From contig CAZCXW010000004.1 in NCBI GenBank assembly GCA_964502785.1, positions 1 to 48,702 of the forward strand: a DNA stretch of 48,702 nt, given 5' to 3'. This document shows positions 1 to 9,822 of this stretch, piece by piece. The notes beneath the pieces are model-generated. The model was not told the origin of the DNA, searched no databases, and was given only the letters and a program-made list of their open reading frames with translations. Position numbers and translations under genes: made by a program. The stretch's first letter is position 1, and the number at the start of each line of letters is the position of its first letter. The stretch is from JAGVYE01 sp964502785. Its GTDB lineage: Archaea > Nanobdellota > Nanobdellia > Woesearchaeales > GW2011-AR9.

Positions 1-1227
1 GGAGAGAACATTCTCCTTTTGAGTTATACTAACCACTATAGTGAAAAGAATAATGTTGTCTATCGCTTTAGTAAAATAATCGAAGAACTAAAGAAAGACA
101 CAAAATTAGAACCGTTTGTACTTTTTGCTGATCCTCTTTCTAGATTTTCATATAAAACTTTAAAATCCCTAGATCATACAATTTATGACTATGTGACTAA
201 AAAAATTAGAAAAGAGGCAAAAGAAAAAGCAGCAATTCTTGCTAGGCAATGGAGAAATCTTAATAAGAAGATTTTTTTTGATGAGCATTATTCTTCACTT
301 CAGTGTATCTTAGATTTCTTTTTTTCGTACGAATTTATGTATCATACAATAGTTTACTACCTTGCTAGCAGAGAAGTGATTTGCTTTGAAAAAATCAAAA
401 CTATCGTTTTGAGTTCACGGAATAGTTTATTTGAAAAGTGTCTAATTGCCACAGCCATACAAAAAAAAATACCAGTTATAATTCTCCAGCACGGTTTAGG
501 ATTGGGAACTGCTGATCCTGAAACCCCGCCTGGAGTGAAATTTTTAGTATTCGGAAAAACATATAAGAAAAGATTACTTTCGTTTGGAATTCGACACGAA
601 GATATAATCATTTCTGGTCCAATTATTTTTGATAGAATCATTCCATTCAAGAAAGAGGCCTGGAAGAAGCAAGGAAAGGTGGTCATTGCCACCGCTCCTT
701 TTGTTGAAGACGGATGGATGAAAGAAAATGAATATAGAGAAGCTATACGAAAAATATTAAGATCCATTAGGTCTGATCAATCAGAAATGATAATTAAGCT
801 CCATCCACGAGAGCGTAATAAAGCAAGATACATAAAACTCCTAAAAGAAGAAGGAATCAAAAAATTTTTTGTGACAAAAGGAATAGGTAAACAGTATCTC
901 TACTCTTTGCTTTATGACGCTTCTTTGGTTATTAATTTCTTTTCTACTGTAGCATTGGAAGCAATGATTCTCGATAAACCCGTGGTAACCATAGATTTTG
1001 GACATCGCATTGTCCCCGATTTAAGTGATTCACCTTATCCGGGGGGACTCATAGTAAATATTGATGAAGAATTAGCTCCAATTATGAAGCAAACTTTGAG
1101 AGATAAGGAGGAATTTCAACTTAAAAGAAAGGAGATAGTTGATCTATTTTGTTACAAAGTTGATGGACATGCTACTAAAAGAATGTTACATTTAATTAAG
1201 AATCTTACGACGCAAAAGCTTAAATAA
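1..1227 (+). CDS. GT-B surface-polysaccharide transferase (5' end cut by window)
   Basis: The frame is open from the first base to a stop at 1225-1227. The first possible start inside the window is a TTG at 19, so the gene probably begins upstream. About 400 residues are visible. The C-terminal half has a GT-B-like pattern: 'LQHGLGLGT', then 'IIKLHPRE', then 'INFFSTVALEAMILDKPVV', which resembles the nucleotide-sugar binding half of CDP-glycerol glycerophosphotransferases, capsule transferases and the WecB fold. No signal peptide or membrane segment is visible, so it is probably cytoplasmic or peripheral. It heads a locus of glycan genes, so a role in adding a sugar or polyol phosphate to a surface polymer is inferred. 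The exact donor cannot be read from the sequence. Confidence 0.6.
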   Translation, partial: GENILLLSYTNHYSEKNNVVYRFSKIIEELKKDTKLEPFVLFADPLSRFSYKTLKSLDHTIYDYVTKKIRKEAKEKAAILARQWRNLNKKIFFDEHYSSLQCILDFFFSYEFMYHTIVYYLASREVICFEKIKTIVLSSRNSLFEKCLIATAIQKKIPVIILQHGLGLGTADPETPPGVKFLVFGKTYKKRLLSFGIRHEDIIISGPIIFDRIIPFKKEAWKKQGKVVIATAPFVEDGWMKENEYREAIRKILRSIRSDQSEMIIKLHPRERNKARYIKLLKEEGIKKFFVTKGIGKQYLYSLLYDASLVINFFSTVALEAMILDKPVVTIDFGHRIVPDLSDSPYPGGLIVNIDEELAPIMKQTLRDKEEFQLKRKEIVDLFCYKVDGHATKRMLHLIKNLTTQKLK

Positions 1228-1249
1228 AAGCTTCCAGTAAATCCTACTA

Positions 1250-1504
1250 ATGCTTTCGGAATTAAAACTTTCACAAAAGATTGTATTAGGAATCCTCTGT
1301 GGTCTTCTCCTTTTAATGGTCTTCTTTTCTTTCGAAGCGAGAAATAATTTAGGTGAAGAAGGATTTAATCAATGCCTTCAAGAAAAGTGTACGAAAAGAG
1401 GAGAGGCATACTGTCAAAAGCTTAATGAAATCAATAATTGCTGCCTTGGAGCAGGGGGAAAATTAGCTCAGAATAATCAAGGAGTAACATGTTCTTTTAT
1501 CTGA
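1250..1504 (+). CDS. Small membrane-anchored cysteine-rich protein
   Basis: 84 residues, ATG start 22 nt after the preceding gene. One hydrophobic segment (about residues 10-27) is followed by a short extracytoplasmic-looking tail with six cysteines (42, 47, 55, 64, 65, 81), an even number that could form three disulfides. I do not recognise the family. The end overlaps the convergent membrane glycosyltransferase by a few bases. Its place beside surface-glycan genes suggests an envelope location, but no function can be assigned. Confidence 0.5.
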   Translation: MLSELKLSQKIVLGILCGLLLLMVFFSFEARNNLGEEGFNQCLQEKCTKRGEAYCQKLNEINNCCLGAGGKLAQNNQGVTCSFI

Positions 1505-3454
1505 TTTTCAAAGCAATAAAAGTTTCTTCTCGATGAACTGGAATAAATAAGCCTGTTTTTTCAATATCCCCGTATTTCTTAGTTAGTACTGCTGATGAAT
1601 TTTCAACATTATAGGTTCGCTCAAAATAACGCAGATCCATTGGACCGCTGATGATTAAGTATTGGTAATTATTGCGTTTTAAAAATTGATATAACTCGTC
1701 AGCCGAGGCATTAACAATATTTTCTCTGAAATCAATAACATCCTGACACCAAAGACAGGTAAATCCGCCGAAGCCGATAACAAGCTTGTCGCGAGGAGAA
1801 TAGAGAAAGACGGGAGTGTTATCAGGAACTGTCGAAAACCATCTTGCATAATCCATGGCCATTGCAGGAGATTGGAAACCGCCGGAGGTAGGCCAGATAG
1901 CAGTATTGAGTTCGTATTTTGCGATGCCAGAAGTTAAAACTATCCCTATGATGATGGAAACAAGAAGACCTTTTTGTAAAAATTTATTATTTTTAAAATA
2001 GTCTAATCCTAAAAATATGCCTTCTGTTGTGACGAGCGAAATCGCGATTGCCAACAAAGGCCACACGCGAAATGCAGCGCGGGCAATAGGGATAGGAAAA
2101 GTCATCCCATTAACACCCCAAAAAGTGTAAATAAGCCAGAAAAGAGCTACGCACTGCCAATAATATGCAGGAGTAGCAATTTTCTCCCGATAACGCCAGA
2201 GGATTAAGAGAACGGCAATGAATGCAAGTAAACTGATAATAATCCCAATACCAATAGGATTGTTGATCATATTTTCGCTTTTGGCTGCAAAAAAGTCGCT
2301 AAAGGTGTAGGCGCGAGAAGCGGATCCCCCCGGATTTGTAATTAAAAGGAAAGCCGATTTAAGAAGATTAAGAAGACTGAACTGACCTCCTGAACCACTT
2401 GTGATAAGAGTTTCGCCCGCCTGCACTTTTGTTCCACCATAATATTCTTGGAATACGGAAAAAGTATATTTGTTAATAATAATGCCCCACCATAAAAAGG
2501 AGAGAGCAATGCCGCTAAAAATTGCCGCAATTTGTTTCCAATACGATTTCCCGAAGATGAATGAGGCAATGACAGCATAGAGAAGCAAAAGTGTAGTCAG
2601 TTTGAGAGGCTGCTCCATATTTTGAGTTACCCAAATACTTGCAATGAGAAGAATTAATGGGATAAGCCATTTTTTGTCTTCAAAACTTTTGTGCAGAGCA
2701 TAGGCGGCAGGAAAGAAAAGGGTGATGACCAAAGAATGCGCCCAAATAAAATGGCTGAGATATGAAGGAATGACAGCTAACACGAAAGTGGCTAACAGCG
2801 CTTTGGAGGAACTGGCCATGAATTCTTTGGCAAAGAGAAAGAAAAAAAGAAAGCCGAGTGAAATAATCAATGCATTGAAGAATTTGATCGTCCAGGGCAG
2901 ATTAGGAGAAGTTTGATGTAAAACCCCTATAAGAATATCGTACGCCGGGGGATAAGGATCGATGTAAGATAAAACTGTATCAATCTCTTTGGTGTTTTGA
3001 AGCGGGGGGTCATAAGCATTTTTTTCGAGGGAGACGTATTTTGCTCCGACGGCATGCCCCCAAGGGTCTTCATCTTCAAGGTAAGAATAGCCAAAAGCGC
3101 CATTGGCATAAATAAACAGAGAAATAAGAGCGATGAGAACAGCGCCAATTAAATATAAATCAGATTTAAGAATTTCTGGTTTTTTTATTTTAAAAGTTTT
3201 AATCTCTTTGAAGAAAATAATCAATGGAAAGAGAAGACTTAGGAGAAGAAATATTTTCCAGTCAAGTGGAATATGTAAAAANNNNNNNNNNAAAAATTAA
3301 GAAGAATGGCAAGAATAGGAAAAAAACCCAAGCCGATGCCGAGGCGGATAAAGAATCGTTCCAGGAAACTTTGAGAGCGGATGAAATTATACGTAGCCGT
3401 GAAACCAAGCCCCCAGAGATACATGAAAAATAAGATTATTGTAATTATACTCAT
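1497..3454 (-). CDS. STT3/AglB-like membrane glycosyltransferase (interrupted by assembly gap)
   Basis: A large polytopic membrane protein. Downstream of the ten-N run the frame encodes over 590 residues with about 11-13 hydrophobic segments and stays open into the gap; upstream, 54 codons from an ATG at 3454 give another membrane segment. Joining the flanks through a shared T-run gives one continuous protein of about 650 residues. The first outer loop has 'EDEDPWGHA' followed by 'DPYPPAYDILIG', which recalls the acidic DPW-type motif of STT3/AglB oligosaccharyltransferases and related GT-C enzymes. A WWDYG motif was not found, so this may be a GT-C relative rather than the N-glycosylation enzyme itself. 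The C-terminal soluble part (about 130 residues) contains 'FGGFTCLWCQD'. Lipid-linked sugar transfer outside the membrane is inferred from family and context. Confidence 0.6.
3282..3291. other. Assembly gap (10 N) inside a coding region
   Basis: Ten N bases interrupt the minus-strand membrane glycosyltransferase. Both flanks have runs of five A (3277-3281 and 3292-3296). Collapsing them to six A restores one open frame reading 'LLNF-LHIPLDWKIF', so the two contigs probably overlap and no sequence is missing. Confidence 0.9.
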
Positions 3455-3538
3455 GAAACGCTTGAGAAAGGGTGATTATTTAAGATTATCTTTTTTTAGG
3501 GATGTATACTAAAAATCATTAGAAATCAAACATATATA

Positions 3539-3578
3539 TAAAATGCGCCAAATGATGTTCGAATTCTAGCGCATTTTA
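3539..3578. terminator. Inverted repeat at the end of the GT39-like gene
   Basis: Ten-base arms (3539-3548 and 3569-3578, core AAATGCGC / GCGCATTT) surround a 20-nt loop. The right arm overlaps the last codons of the minus-strand GT39-like gene (stop at 3566-3568), and its other side faces the start of the next minus-strand gene. It could be a transcription terminator or an RNA processing signal. Confidence 0.35.
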
Positions 3579-5077
3579 GTATATTTAGTGATTGTAATCC
3601 CATAAAATCTGGCTTCTTCAGCAGAAGTAAAGCGTTGATCGAGAACGGTTTTATAATAATCTTTGGTTTCTTTATTGTTGGCAAGGATGAGCCATATTTC
3701 TTTATGAGAATCAATTAGAGGATATAATTTTTCAGGACTGATTTTAAGTAATTGGCTGCGGTCTTGCACTTTTGTAAGTTCCAGAATTTTTGGTGTAAGA
3801 CCATGACGTTTTGTATAATAATTTAATAAGTATTTATTTGATAAACCTCCTTTATCCAAGAGTATCAAAGGCTGTTCTTTGGTGTGCTCATTGATGAAAG
3901 AAACTGCTTCTTCCCATTGCAGTTTTGTGGGAGCAGAGTAATAGACGGAAAGAGCGGTTATATTTATAATTAATATCAGAAAAATAGCAATTATTTTTCT
4001 CGTAAAATGGAGTTTATCTATGACAAAAGCGAGGAAGATGTAAAAGATTGAGAATAAAAAGAGAGAATGGCGAATGAGAAAATAAGGATGAGTAATAGGG
4101 ACGCGGAAAATGGGGATCTTAAGTGGAGAATGAAACGTTTGAAAGAGATACAAAATGCCACCTAAGAAAAGAACAACGAGAAAAAAATTCTGATGAACGA
4201 CAAAATATTGAATAATCTTATCAGTCTTATGTTTAAAGCGGAACATCGTTATAAGAGCAATACAGATAACAAAGAGCATCGGCAAGGCAAACATGAATAA
4301 TCCTAATTTAGCAAGGAAAGCGGGAACACCGAGACGGATGAAAATTTCACCAGCACCAGTATTAATAGACTGGTATTGAAAGAAGGCAATAGGAACTAAG
4401 GGCAAGGACAGAACGAAGACAAAAAGATATATTCTGAGAAGAGGATTAAATAATTTTTGCCCATGCGGCCAATTCCAACACAAGGCAATGATATGAGCGA
4501 TTAAGACAAAAATAGTGAGATAATTCACAGAGAAAGAAACTAAGAGAGATAAAGCATATGTTAATGACCAGAAAAAGCTATTTTTTTTCTCAGTCGAATT
4601 ATACAGATGATACAATTTACAAAAAGAATAGGTTGATACTAAAGATAAAAATGTGAATAATGAATAAATTCTGACCTCTTGAGAATAGAGAACTTGCAAC
4701 ATGGATGTAGCGAGGAATGAAGCGGAAAAGAGAGCAATACTTTTTGATTTTTTTCCATCACTAAAGTTTATTTCTGTAGTGAGAAAGTAGATAAGCAAAA
4801 TAGATAAGACACTAAAAATAAGAGAAGGAAAACGAAGAGAAAATTCTGAATTGCCAAATGAAGAAATCCAGTAATGAAGAAAAAGATAGTAACCAGGCGG
4901 TACTGCTTCCGAAATTTTTGTTTTTTCAATAACTTCCTGCACAGTGGGAGATTCGGCTATGGAGAGAGTAAAAGCTTCGTCTGTCCAGAGACTTTCTTGG
5001 CTAAGATGAAAAAGACGGAGAGAGAAGCCTATTAAAATTATCAGTATTAATAAAATAAAGATAGTTTTCTTGGACAC
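3566..5077 (-). CDS. GT39/PMT_2-like membrane glycosyltransferase
   Basis: 503 residues with 11-12 hydrophobic segments. The first outer loop carries 'SLWTDEAFTLSIAE' (Asp33-Glu34), followed about 30 residues later by 'PPGYYLFLHYW'. These are hallmarks of the PMT/ArnT-like GT-C family, which moves a sugar from a polyprenyl-phosphate carrier to an acceptor outside the membrane. The C-terminal soluble part is short. The ATG at 5077 puts the first membrane helix directly at the N-terminus. It is divergent from the UPF0104 gene and followed by the STT3-like gene on the same strand. The polyprenyl-phosphate GT2 enzyme elsewhere in the window could supply its donor (inference). Sugar and acceptor are unknown. 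Confidence 0.75.
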   Translation of the reverse strand: MSKKTIFILLILIILIGFSLRLFHLSQESLWTDEAFTLSIAESPTVQEVIEKTKISEAVPPGYYLFLHYWISSFGNSEFSLRFPSLIFSVLSILLIYFLTTEINFSDGKKSKSIALFSASFLATSMLQVLYSQEVRIYSLFTFLSLVSTYSFCKLYHLYNSTEKKNSFFWSLTYALSLLVSFSVNYLTIFVLIAHIIALCWNWPHGQKLFNPLLRIYLFVFVLSLPLVPIAFFQYQSINTGAGEIFIRLGVPAFLAKLGLFMFALPMLFVICIALITMFRFKHKTDKIIQYFVVHQNFFLVVLFLGGILYLFQTFHSPLKIPIFRVPITHPYFLIRHSLFLFSIFYIFLAFVIDKLHFTRKIIAIFLILIINITALSVYYSAPTKLQWEEAVSFINEHTKEQPLILLDKGGLSNKYLLNYYTKRHGLTPKILELTKVQDRSQLLKISPEKLYPLIDSHKEIWLILANNKETKDYYKTVLDQRFTSAEEARFYGITITKYTKMR

Positions 5078-5173
5078 AGAAAAAGCGTTAGTGGAGACTT
5101 TTTAAGGTTTGTTATGTTTGGTTCTATTAAAAAAGGCATAAAACATATAAAATCACGAGGAAAGGGAGGATCA

Positions 5174-6166
5174 ATGGATACAAAGAAAGTAATCAGCCGA
5201 ATTCTTTTAGCCGCAGGGATTTTGATCCTGATCATTCTCCTTACAACCATTGATTTTAAAATAGGGTTGGGAAATCTACAAAAGTTGGGTTCAATGTTAT
5301 TTGTCTTAATTGGTTTAGTCTTTCTTAATATCATCATTAAAGCCTGGCGATGGAAAGTAATCTTAAGAAGGATTACAAACATTAACGTTCCTTTATGGTT
5401 TTCTCTGCAGGCAATTATTGCTGGCGTCGCTGCTGGAAGTTTTATCCCAGGGAGGATAGAATTAGCCAAACCACTGCTTATGAAGAATCATCATGATATT
5501 AAAATTTCTCATTCGCTGGCAGCTTTAGGAATGGAAAGAATTCTGGAATTATTTTCACTGCTGTTAATAGCTCTTGCAGCTCTCAGATTCATGCCAGCAC
5601 AAAAATTTTTACCAGGAGAAATTATGGGGATATCAATCCTCTTTTTAGTTATAGGGACAATGATCTTTGTTTTTTTCCCAAAAATACTTACAATAATTTC
5701 TTCCAGAATAATCAAGATCATCCCCCTTTCTGAAAAAATAAAAATTAAAAGTCAGGAAGTTATACAATTTATCGTAGAAGGTTTCGTTGTGCTTAAAGAT
5801 AAAACTTTTTTGGGCGGAATTGTGTTTTTATCATTGTTGGCAAATAGTATAGAAGTTATGCGATTTTATCTTTTATTGAATGCTTTAGGAATTGATGCTT
5901 CTTGGAGTATAGCTGGATTTGTCTTTGCCGGCTCCGTCATCATTGGCGTTCTGACGATGATTCCGGGAGGGATCGGCATTACCGAGTTATCAGCAGTGGG
6001 AATTCTAAAAGCGTTGGCAGGCAGTAATGAAGATGTACTCAAGACGGCTGTTCTTATCGATCGTTTCATTGCATATTATTTATTACTGCTATTAGGAGGA
6101 GGAATTCTTGTTTTTCTAAGCAAAAAACAAAAGGAATTAAAAAGCTCTGATGATCCTAATCCATAA
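5174..6166 (+). CDS. UPF0104 / LPG-synthase-TM-like flippase-type membrane protein
   Basis: About 330 residues with 7-8 membrane segments. Conserved patterns of the UPF0104 (YbhN/AglD C-terminal) family are visible: 'GRIELAKPLLMK', 'ALGMERILELFSLL' and near the end 'MIPGGIGITELSAVG'. Members are linked to lipid-carrier handling in glycan synthesis. I chose the ATG at 5174 because GGGAGG lies four bases before it; an in-frame ATG at 5114 would add 20 basic residues and has no such signal. It is followed by a GT2 gene on the same strand after 32 nt. In archaea such proteins often accompany dolichol-phosphate sugar synthases. Confidence 0.75.
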   Translation: MDTKKVISRILLAAGILILIILLTTIDFKIGLGNLQKLGSMLFVLIGLVFLNIIIKAWRWKVILRRITNINVPLWFSLQAIIAGVAAGSFIPGRIELAKPLLMKNHHDIKISHSLAALGMERILELFSLLLIALAALRFMPAQKFLPGEIMGISILFLVIGTMIFVFFPKILTIISSRIIKIIPLSEKIKIKSQEVIQFIVEGFVVLKDKTFLGGIVFLSLLANSIEVMRFYLLLNALGIDASWSIAGFVFAGSVIIGVLTMIPGGIGITELSAVGILKALAGSNEDVLKTAVLIDRFIAYYLLLLLGGGILVFLSKKQKELKSSDDPNP

Positions 6167-6198
6167 ACCTTTTAAATAAAAGATAGGTAGATGCTGTC

Positions 6199-6924
6199 AT
6201 GCAAACTTTTTCCATTATTGTTCCTTGTTACAATGAAGAAGAAGGAATCCCTCATCTCGTCTCTCAGTTAGACCCTGCGGTGGAAAGGCTGCAACAAAAG
6301 TATACTGTAGAACTTATCTTTGTTGATGATGGCAGTAAAGATAAGACATGGGAATTATTGCAGCAGCATTATGGAAATAAGAAACATGCGGTCCTTTTGA
6401 GACACGAACAAAATAGAAATCTTGGCGGGGCATTAAAGACCGGATTTTCCAGAGCACAAGGAGATTTTATCGCCGCTTTAGACAGTGATTGTACATACTC
6501 CCCAGTGTTATTCGAAAAAATGTTAGAGATGATGGATGAAAAAACAGATATTGTAACTGTTTCACCTTACCATCCGCAGGGGAAAGTGAATAATGTGCCA
6601 GCGTATAGGATATTTCTGAGTAAGAGCGTCTCACAGATATATCGCTTGTTGTTAGGTTCCTCATTGTACACATATACAGCAATGGTACGTGTATACAGAC
6701 AAGAAGTTGTGAAAAAAGTACATTTTGAATCTAATACTTTTCTGGGCGTAACGGAACATCTTACGAAAGCGTTGCTTCAGGGTTACAAAGCAAAAGAACT
6801 TCCAGCAGAACTTAATGTAAGAAAGTTTGGACAATCAAAAATGAGAACCATGCGGGTTATTGGCGACCATCTTGGATTAATTTCAAAAATTGCTTCTCAT
6901 CGTGTTTTAGGCCGTAAACTATGA
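6199..6924 (+). CDS. GT2 glycosyltransferase, dolichol-phosphate-sugar synthase-like
   Basis: 241 residues of a GT-A fold: 'FSIIVPCYNEEEGIPHL' at the N-terminus, 'FVDDGSKDKT' (Asp43-Asp44) for nucleotide binding and 'ALDSDCTYSP' (Asp95-Ser-Asp97) as the DXD-like metal motif. There is no C-terminal membrane segment, so it is a soluble or peripheral type. Its stop overlaps the wecB start (ATGA), which indicates translational coupling. The likely role is transferring a sugar from a UDP or GDP donor to polyprenyl phosphate or to a growing glycan. The substrate is not readable. Confidence 0.8.
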   Translation: MQTFSIIVPCYNEEEGIPHLVSQLDPAVERLQQKYTVELIFVDDGSKDKTWELLQQHYGNKKHAVLLRHEQNRNLGGALKTGFSRAQGDFIAALDSDCTYSPVLFEKMLEMMDEKTDIVTVSPYHPQGKVNNVPAYRIFLSKSVSQIYRLLLGSSLYTYTAMVRVYRQEVVKKVHFESNTFLGVTEHLTKALLQGYKAKELPAELNVRKFGQSKMRTMRVIGDHLGLISKIASHRVLGRKL

Positions 6925-8003
6925 AAATAGTCACTATTCTTGGAACAAGACCTGAGATCATAAAACTGTCACCTCTTCTTCCATTATTGAATAAAGAATT
7001 CGAACAGATTATTATCCATACAGGACAGCATTATGATTATGAGATGGATGGAGCATTTTTTACAGATTTACAGTTGCCTTCCGTGAAATACAATTTGAAT
7101 GTTGGATCGCACCCTCAAGGAAAGCAGACGGGAATGATGATGGAGAAAATAGAGAATATCCTTGTTCAGGAAAAGCCAGATGCAGTTCTCGTGCAGGGGG
7201 ATACAAACACGACTATCGCAGGGGCATTGGCGGCAGCAAAGGCGTATATTCCTTTAATCCACGTGGAAGCGGGATGCCGATCGTTCAATAAAAGAATGCC
7301 TGAAGAAATTAACAGAATTGTCGCTGATCATTGCGCAGATTATTTTTTCGCTGCGGATCAGGAAAGCGTGAATAATTTAAAACAAGAGGGAATTACAAAA
7401 AATGTGTTTCGCGTGGGAAATACCATCTTTGATGCAGCGGAACGAAATAAAAAATGGGCGGAACAATCGCGCATCTTAGAACAGATTGGCGTGCAAAAAG
7501 GAAAATATATTCTGGTGACAATCCACCGTCAACAAAGCACAGCAGATGAAATGGTATTAAAAAACATTATGAACGCTTTAGGAGTCTTGGCAGAAGAAAT
7601 TCATTTAGTCTTTCCGCTTCATCCCGGCACAGCAAAGGCTTTAGAGAAACACAACCTTAAACCTCATCCCAAGATCAAAGTCGTTAAGCCGCAAGAGTAT
7701 TTGCCATTCCTGAAATTGTTAGCGCATTGCCGTTTTTGTATTACCGATAGCGGGGGAATTCAAGATGAGGCTTTAGTATTTAATGTCCCTGCTTTAATTC
7801 CCCGTCAGGAAACGGAATGGATGCGTCTCGTACATGCCGGAAAGAATTTTCTCGTAGGAAATACCAAGGAAAGTATCCTACAGAAAGCGCAGCAATTATT
7901 GAGAGAGGATAAAGAACTACAACGTGTTAAAGCGATAAAATATCCCCATGACACTGGCGTGGCGGAAAAAATAGTGAAAATACTAAAAGAAAAGCTGCAA
8001 TAA
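6921..8003 (+). CDS. wecB: UDP-N-acetylglucosamine 2-epimerase (non-hydrolysing)
   Basis: 360 residues, the usual length. The N-terminus has 'GTRPEIIKLSPLL', then 'HTGQHYDYEMDGAFF', 'VQGDTNTTIAGALAA', 'HVEAGCRSFNKRMPEEINR' and, in the second GT-B domain, 'TDSGGIQDEA'. These cover the catalytic acidic and histidine residues of the family that interconverts UDP-GlcNAc and UDP-ManNAc in the cytoplasm. It overlaps the upstream GT2 by four bases and is followed after one base by the formyltransferase, so it sits in an operon making activated amino sugars for the surface polymer. Confidence 0.93.
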   Translation: MKIVTILGTRPEIIKLSPLLPLLNKEFEQIIIHTGQHYDYEMDGAFFTDLQLPSVKYNLNVGSHPQGKQTGMMMEKIENILVQEKPDAVLVQGDTNTTIAGALAAAKAYIPLIHVEAGCRSFNKRMPEEINRIVADHCADYFFAADQESVNNLKQEGITKNVFRVGNTIFDAAERNKKWAEQSRILEQIGVQKGKYILVTIHRQQSTADEMVLKNIMNALGVLAEEIHLVFPLHPGTAKALEKHNLKPHPKIKVVKPQEYLPFLKLLAHCRFCITDSGGIQDEALVFNVPALIPRQETEWMRLVHAGKNFLVGNTKESILQKAQQLLREDKELQRVKAIKYPHDTGVAEKIVKILKEKLQ

Positions 8004-8004
8004 A

Positions 8005-8709
8005 ATGGCAATAAAAATCGGCATCTTTGCGTACAATTTTAAGCACAAGAAAACCCAAGAAGGATTGCTGTGGTTATTTTTGCATGGCTACAAGCCAGAA
8101 ATTATCTTTGCCGCTGATCCTGTTGAGTTAAAATTCTATCAATCTAAAATAAGAGTAGGTTCGAAAGGCTTGGAGTATATGCATCCTAAGGAAATGGCTT
8201 CGCGTTTAAATATCCTTTATAAAGTGGTCAAACATAATAGTAAGGAATGTATAAATTTGATTAGAGAACTAGACCTTGATTTAGGCATTATTTTAGGAGC
8301 GCGTATTTTAAAGAAGCCGACAATCGAATCATTTAAGATTGGAATTTTAAATATGCATCCCGGACTGCTTCCGGAAAATCGAGGATTAGATAATGCAAAA
8401 TGGGCAATTTTGAAAAACTATAAACAAGGGGTTTCTTGTCATTTAATAAGCGAAGAGATAGATAAAGGGAAATTGATTGTTAAGCGAGCAATTGATGTGC
8501 ATGAAGATGATAGTTTAGTAGATGTATTCTTACGCCTGCAAAATATGGAACAGCAATTAATGATTGAAGGATTGAAAATATTGGAGGATGGAAAAAGAGA
8601 TTTCCCGGAAGTTTCGGAGGGCAATTACCGCAAAGCCGTGCCTGCGGAAGAGGAAGCTTTGTTGCTGAAGAAGTTTGAAGAGTATAAGAAGAAGTATAGA
8701 GAGTTGTGA
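8005..8709 (+). CDS. Formyltransferase-fold protein, probably sugar N-formyltransferase
   Basis: 234 residues of the PF00551 formyltransferase fold. The catalytic triad pattern is present: Asn116 and His118 in 'GILNMHPGLLPENRG', and Asp153 in 'EEIDKGKLIV'. The protein lacks the C-terminal RNA-binding domain of methionyl-tRNA formyltransferase and is much shorter. With wecB one base upstream, the likely role is formylating an amino sugar nucleotide with 10-formyl-tetrahydrofolate. That donor could be made by the FolD and 5-formyl-THF cyclo-ligase encoded about 4-5 kb downstream (inference). The substrate is not known from the sequence; a GAR-transformylase-like role is less likely in this context. 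Confidence 0.72.
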   Translation: MAIKIGIFAYNFKHKKTQEGLLWLFLHGYKPEIIFAADPVELKFYQSKIRVGSKGLEYMHPKEMASRLNILYKVVKHNSKECINLIRELDLDLGIILGARILKKPTIESFKIGILNMHPGLLPENRGLDNAKWAILKNYKQGVSCHLISEEIDKGKLIVKRAIDVHEDDSLVDVFLRLQNMEQQLMIEGLKILEDGKRDFPEVSEGNYRKAVPAEEEALLLKKFEEYKKKYREL

Positions 8710-8731
8710 GAATATTCCACAATTATTATAA

Positions 8732-9775
8732 ATGACCTATCAGTTTGATCCTAACATGAGTAAAATTATTGCGTTCAATTTTGATCAACGAGATGTAAGA
8801 ATAGGTTTGGTTGATGACGACTATAGCATACGCCAACATATTTCAAAACCAGCATTAGAAATTCAAAATCACACCCTATTTATTCTCGATTCACTACAAG
8901 AATATGGCACAACAGGGATTACTGGCATTGGTATTGCCCTTACCTATCTTCTACGAAAACCACATTTACGAGAAGGCTATAAACCTGCTACAGGAGAAAA
9001 GTTAATTGATGCAAAAAAAATTGAAGAAGAAACAGGATTACCGACATATTTGTATAATGATGGGGAAGCAAGCGCGTTAGCGACACGCAATCTCCCTAAC
9101 TTGCAGCAAAGACTCTTACAACGGGGAGAATTAAAATCAAGAGAAAGAGCATTTCATATTTTCTTAGATACGGGATTCATGGGCTGCGTCAGCGATGTTC
9201 TTGCATATAGGGAAGATAAAACTATTTATGGCGCAGATTATGGTTTTTATTGGAATAGCAACATTTCAGTAGGAGCATTTGATGTTCCACGGGAAGGAAA
9301 GGAATTTGTAGATGGTTTGGCGGAAAGGATAAATGTTCCCATGCATAAATTACGATATACGCATTTGCTGGGACGAACAGGATTGGAACATATCGATTCT
9401 ATAAATAGAGGAAAACTAGTGAGAAATGCTGATCAGATAATTAAGGATGTAAGAGTAAAATTGAATGTAGATGATAAAGAAACATTGGCTCTTTATTCTG
9501 GCTTCTTAGGAGCGGCTCTTAAACAATTCTTTGAAGCGCAGCCAAGAGCGAGTCAGCTTTTTGTAGAAGGACCTTTAGCAGCAGAAATAGGAAAATTATT
9601 GAATCGAGAAAAAATACTGCAGCATTTTAATCCCGGTGGAATTTACCGAACAGAATATTCTCGTGTACCAATTACAGTAATAACTGATCCGCATACGACG
9701 TTACGCGGCGCCGCGTTTGCGATGAGGAATGACATAAGGACAACGGCTGGTGTTGCACAATCTCCTAAAGAATAA
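8732..9775 (+). CDS. Divergent ROK/sugar-kinase-fold (ASKHA) protein
   Basis: 347 residues. The N-terminus 'IAFNFDQRDVRIGLVD' resembles the phosphate-1 loop of actin-fold kinases. 'LPTYLYNDGEASALA' matches the ROK 'NDxNxxA' region that holds the catalytic Asp, and 'IFLDTGFMGCVSD' resembles the phosphate-2 loop. The Zn-binding cysteine motif of classical ROK proteins is missing, so it may be a diverged kinase or a non-catalytic sugar sensor. ATG at 8732 is used; an in-frame ATG at 8756 is an equally good alternative. It follows the formyltransferase by 22 nt on the same strand, so phosphorylation of an amino sugar such as ManNAc is a reasonable but unproven guess. Confidence 0.5.
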   Translation: MTYQFDPNMSKIIAFNFDQRDVRIGLVDDDYSIRQHISKPALEIQNHTLFILDSLQEYGTTGITGIGIALTYLLRKPHLREGYKPATGEKLIDAKKIEEETGLPTYLYNDGEASALATRNLPNLQQRLLQRGELKSRERAFHIFLDTGFMGCVSDVLAYREDKTIYGADYGFYWNSNISVGAFDVPREGKEFVDGLAERINVPMHKLRYTHLLGRTGLEHIDSINRGKLVRNADQIIKDVRVKLNVDDKETLALYSGFLGAALKQFFEAQPRASQLFVEGPLAAEIGKLLNREKILQHFNPGGIYRTEYSRVPITVITDPHTTLRGAAFAMRNDIRTTAGVAQSPKE

Positions 9776-9822
9776 AAATATATTTACTATGATTTTAAAA
9801 AAGATAAGTATTTACTAGTTCT

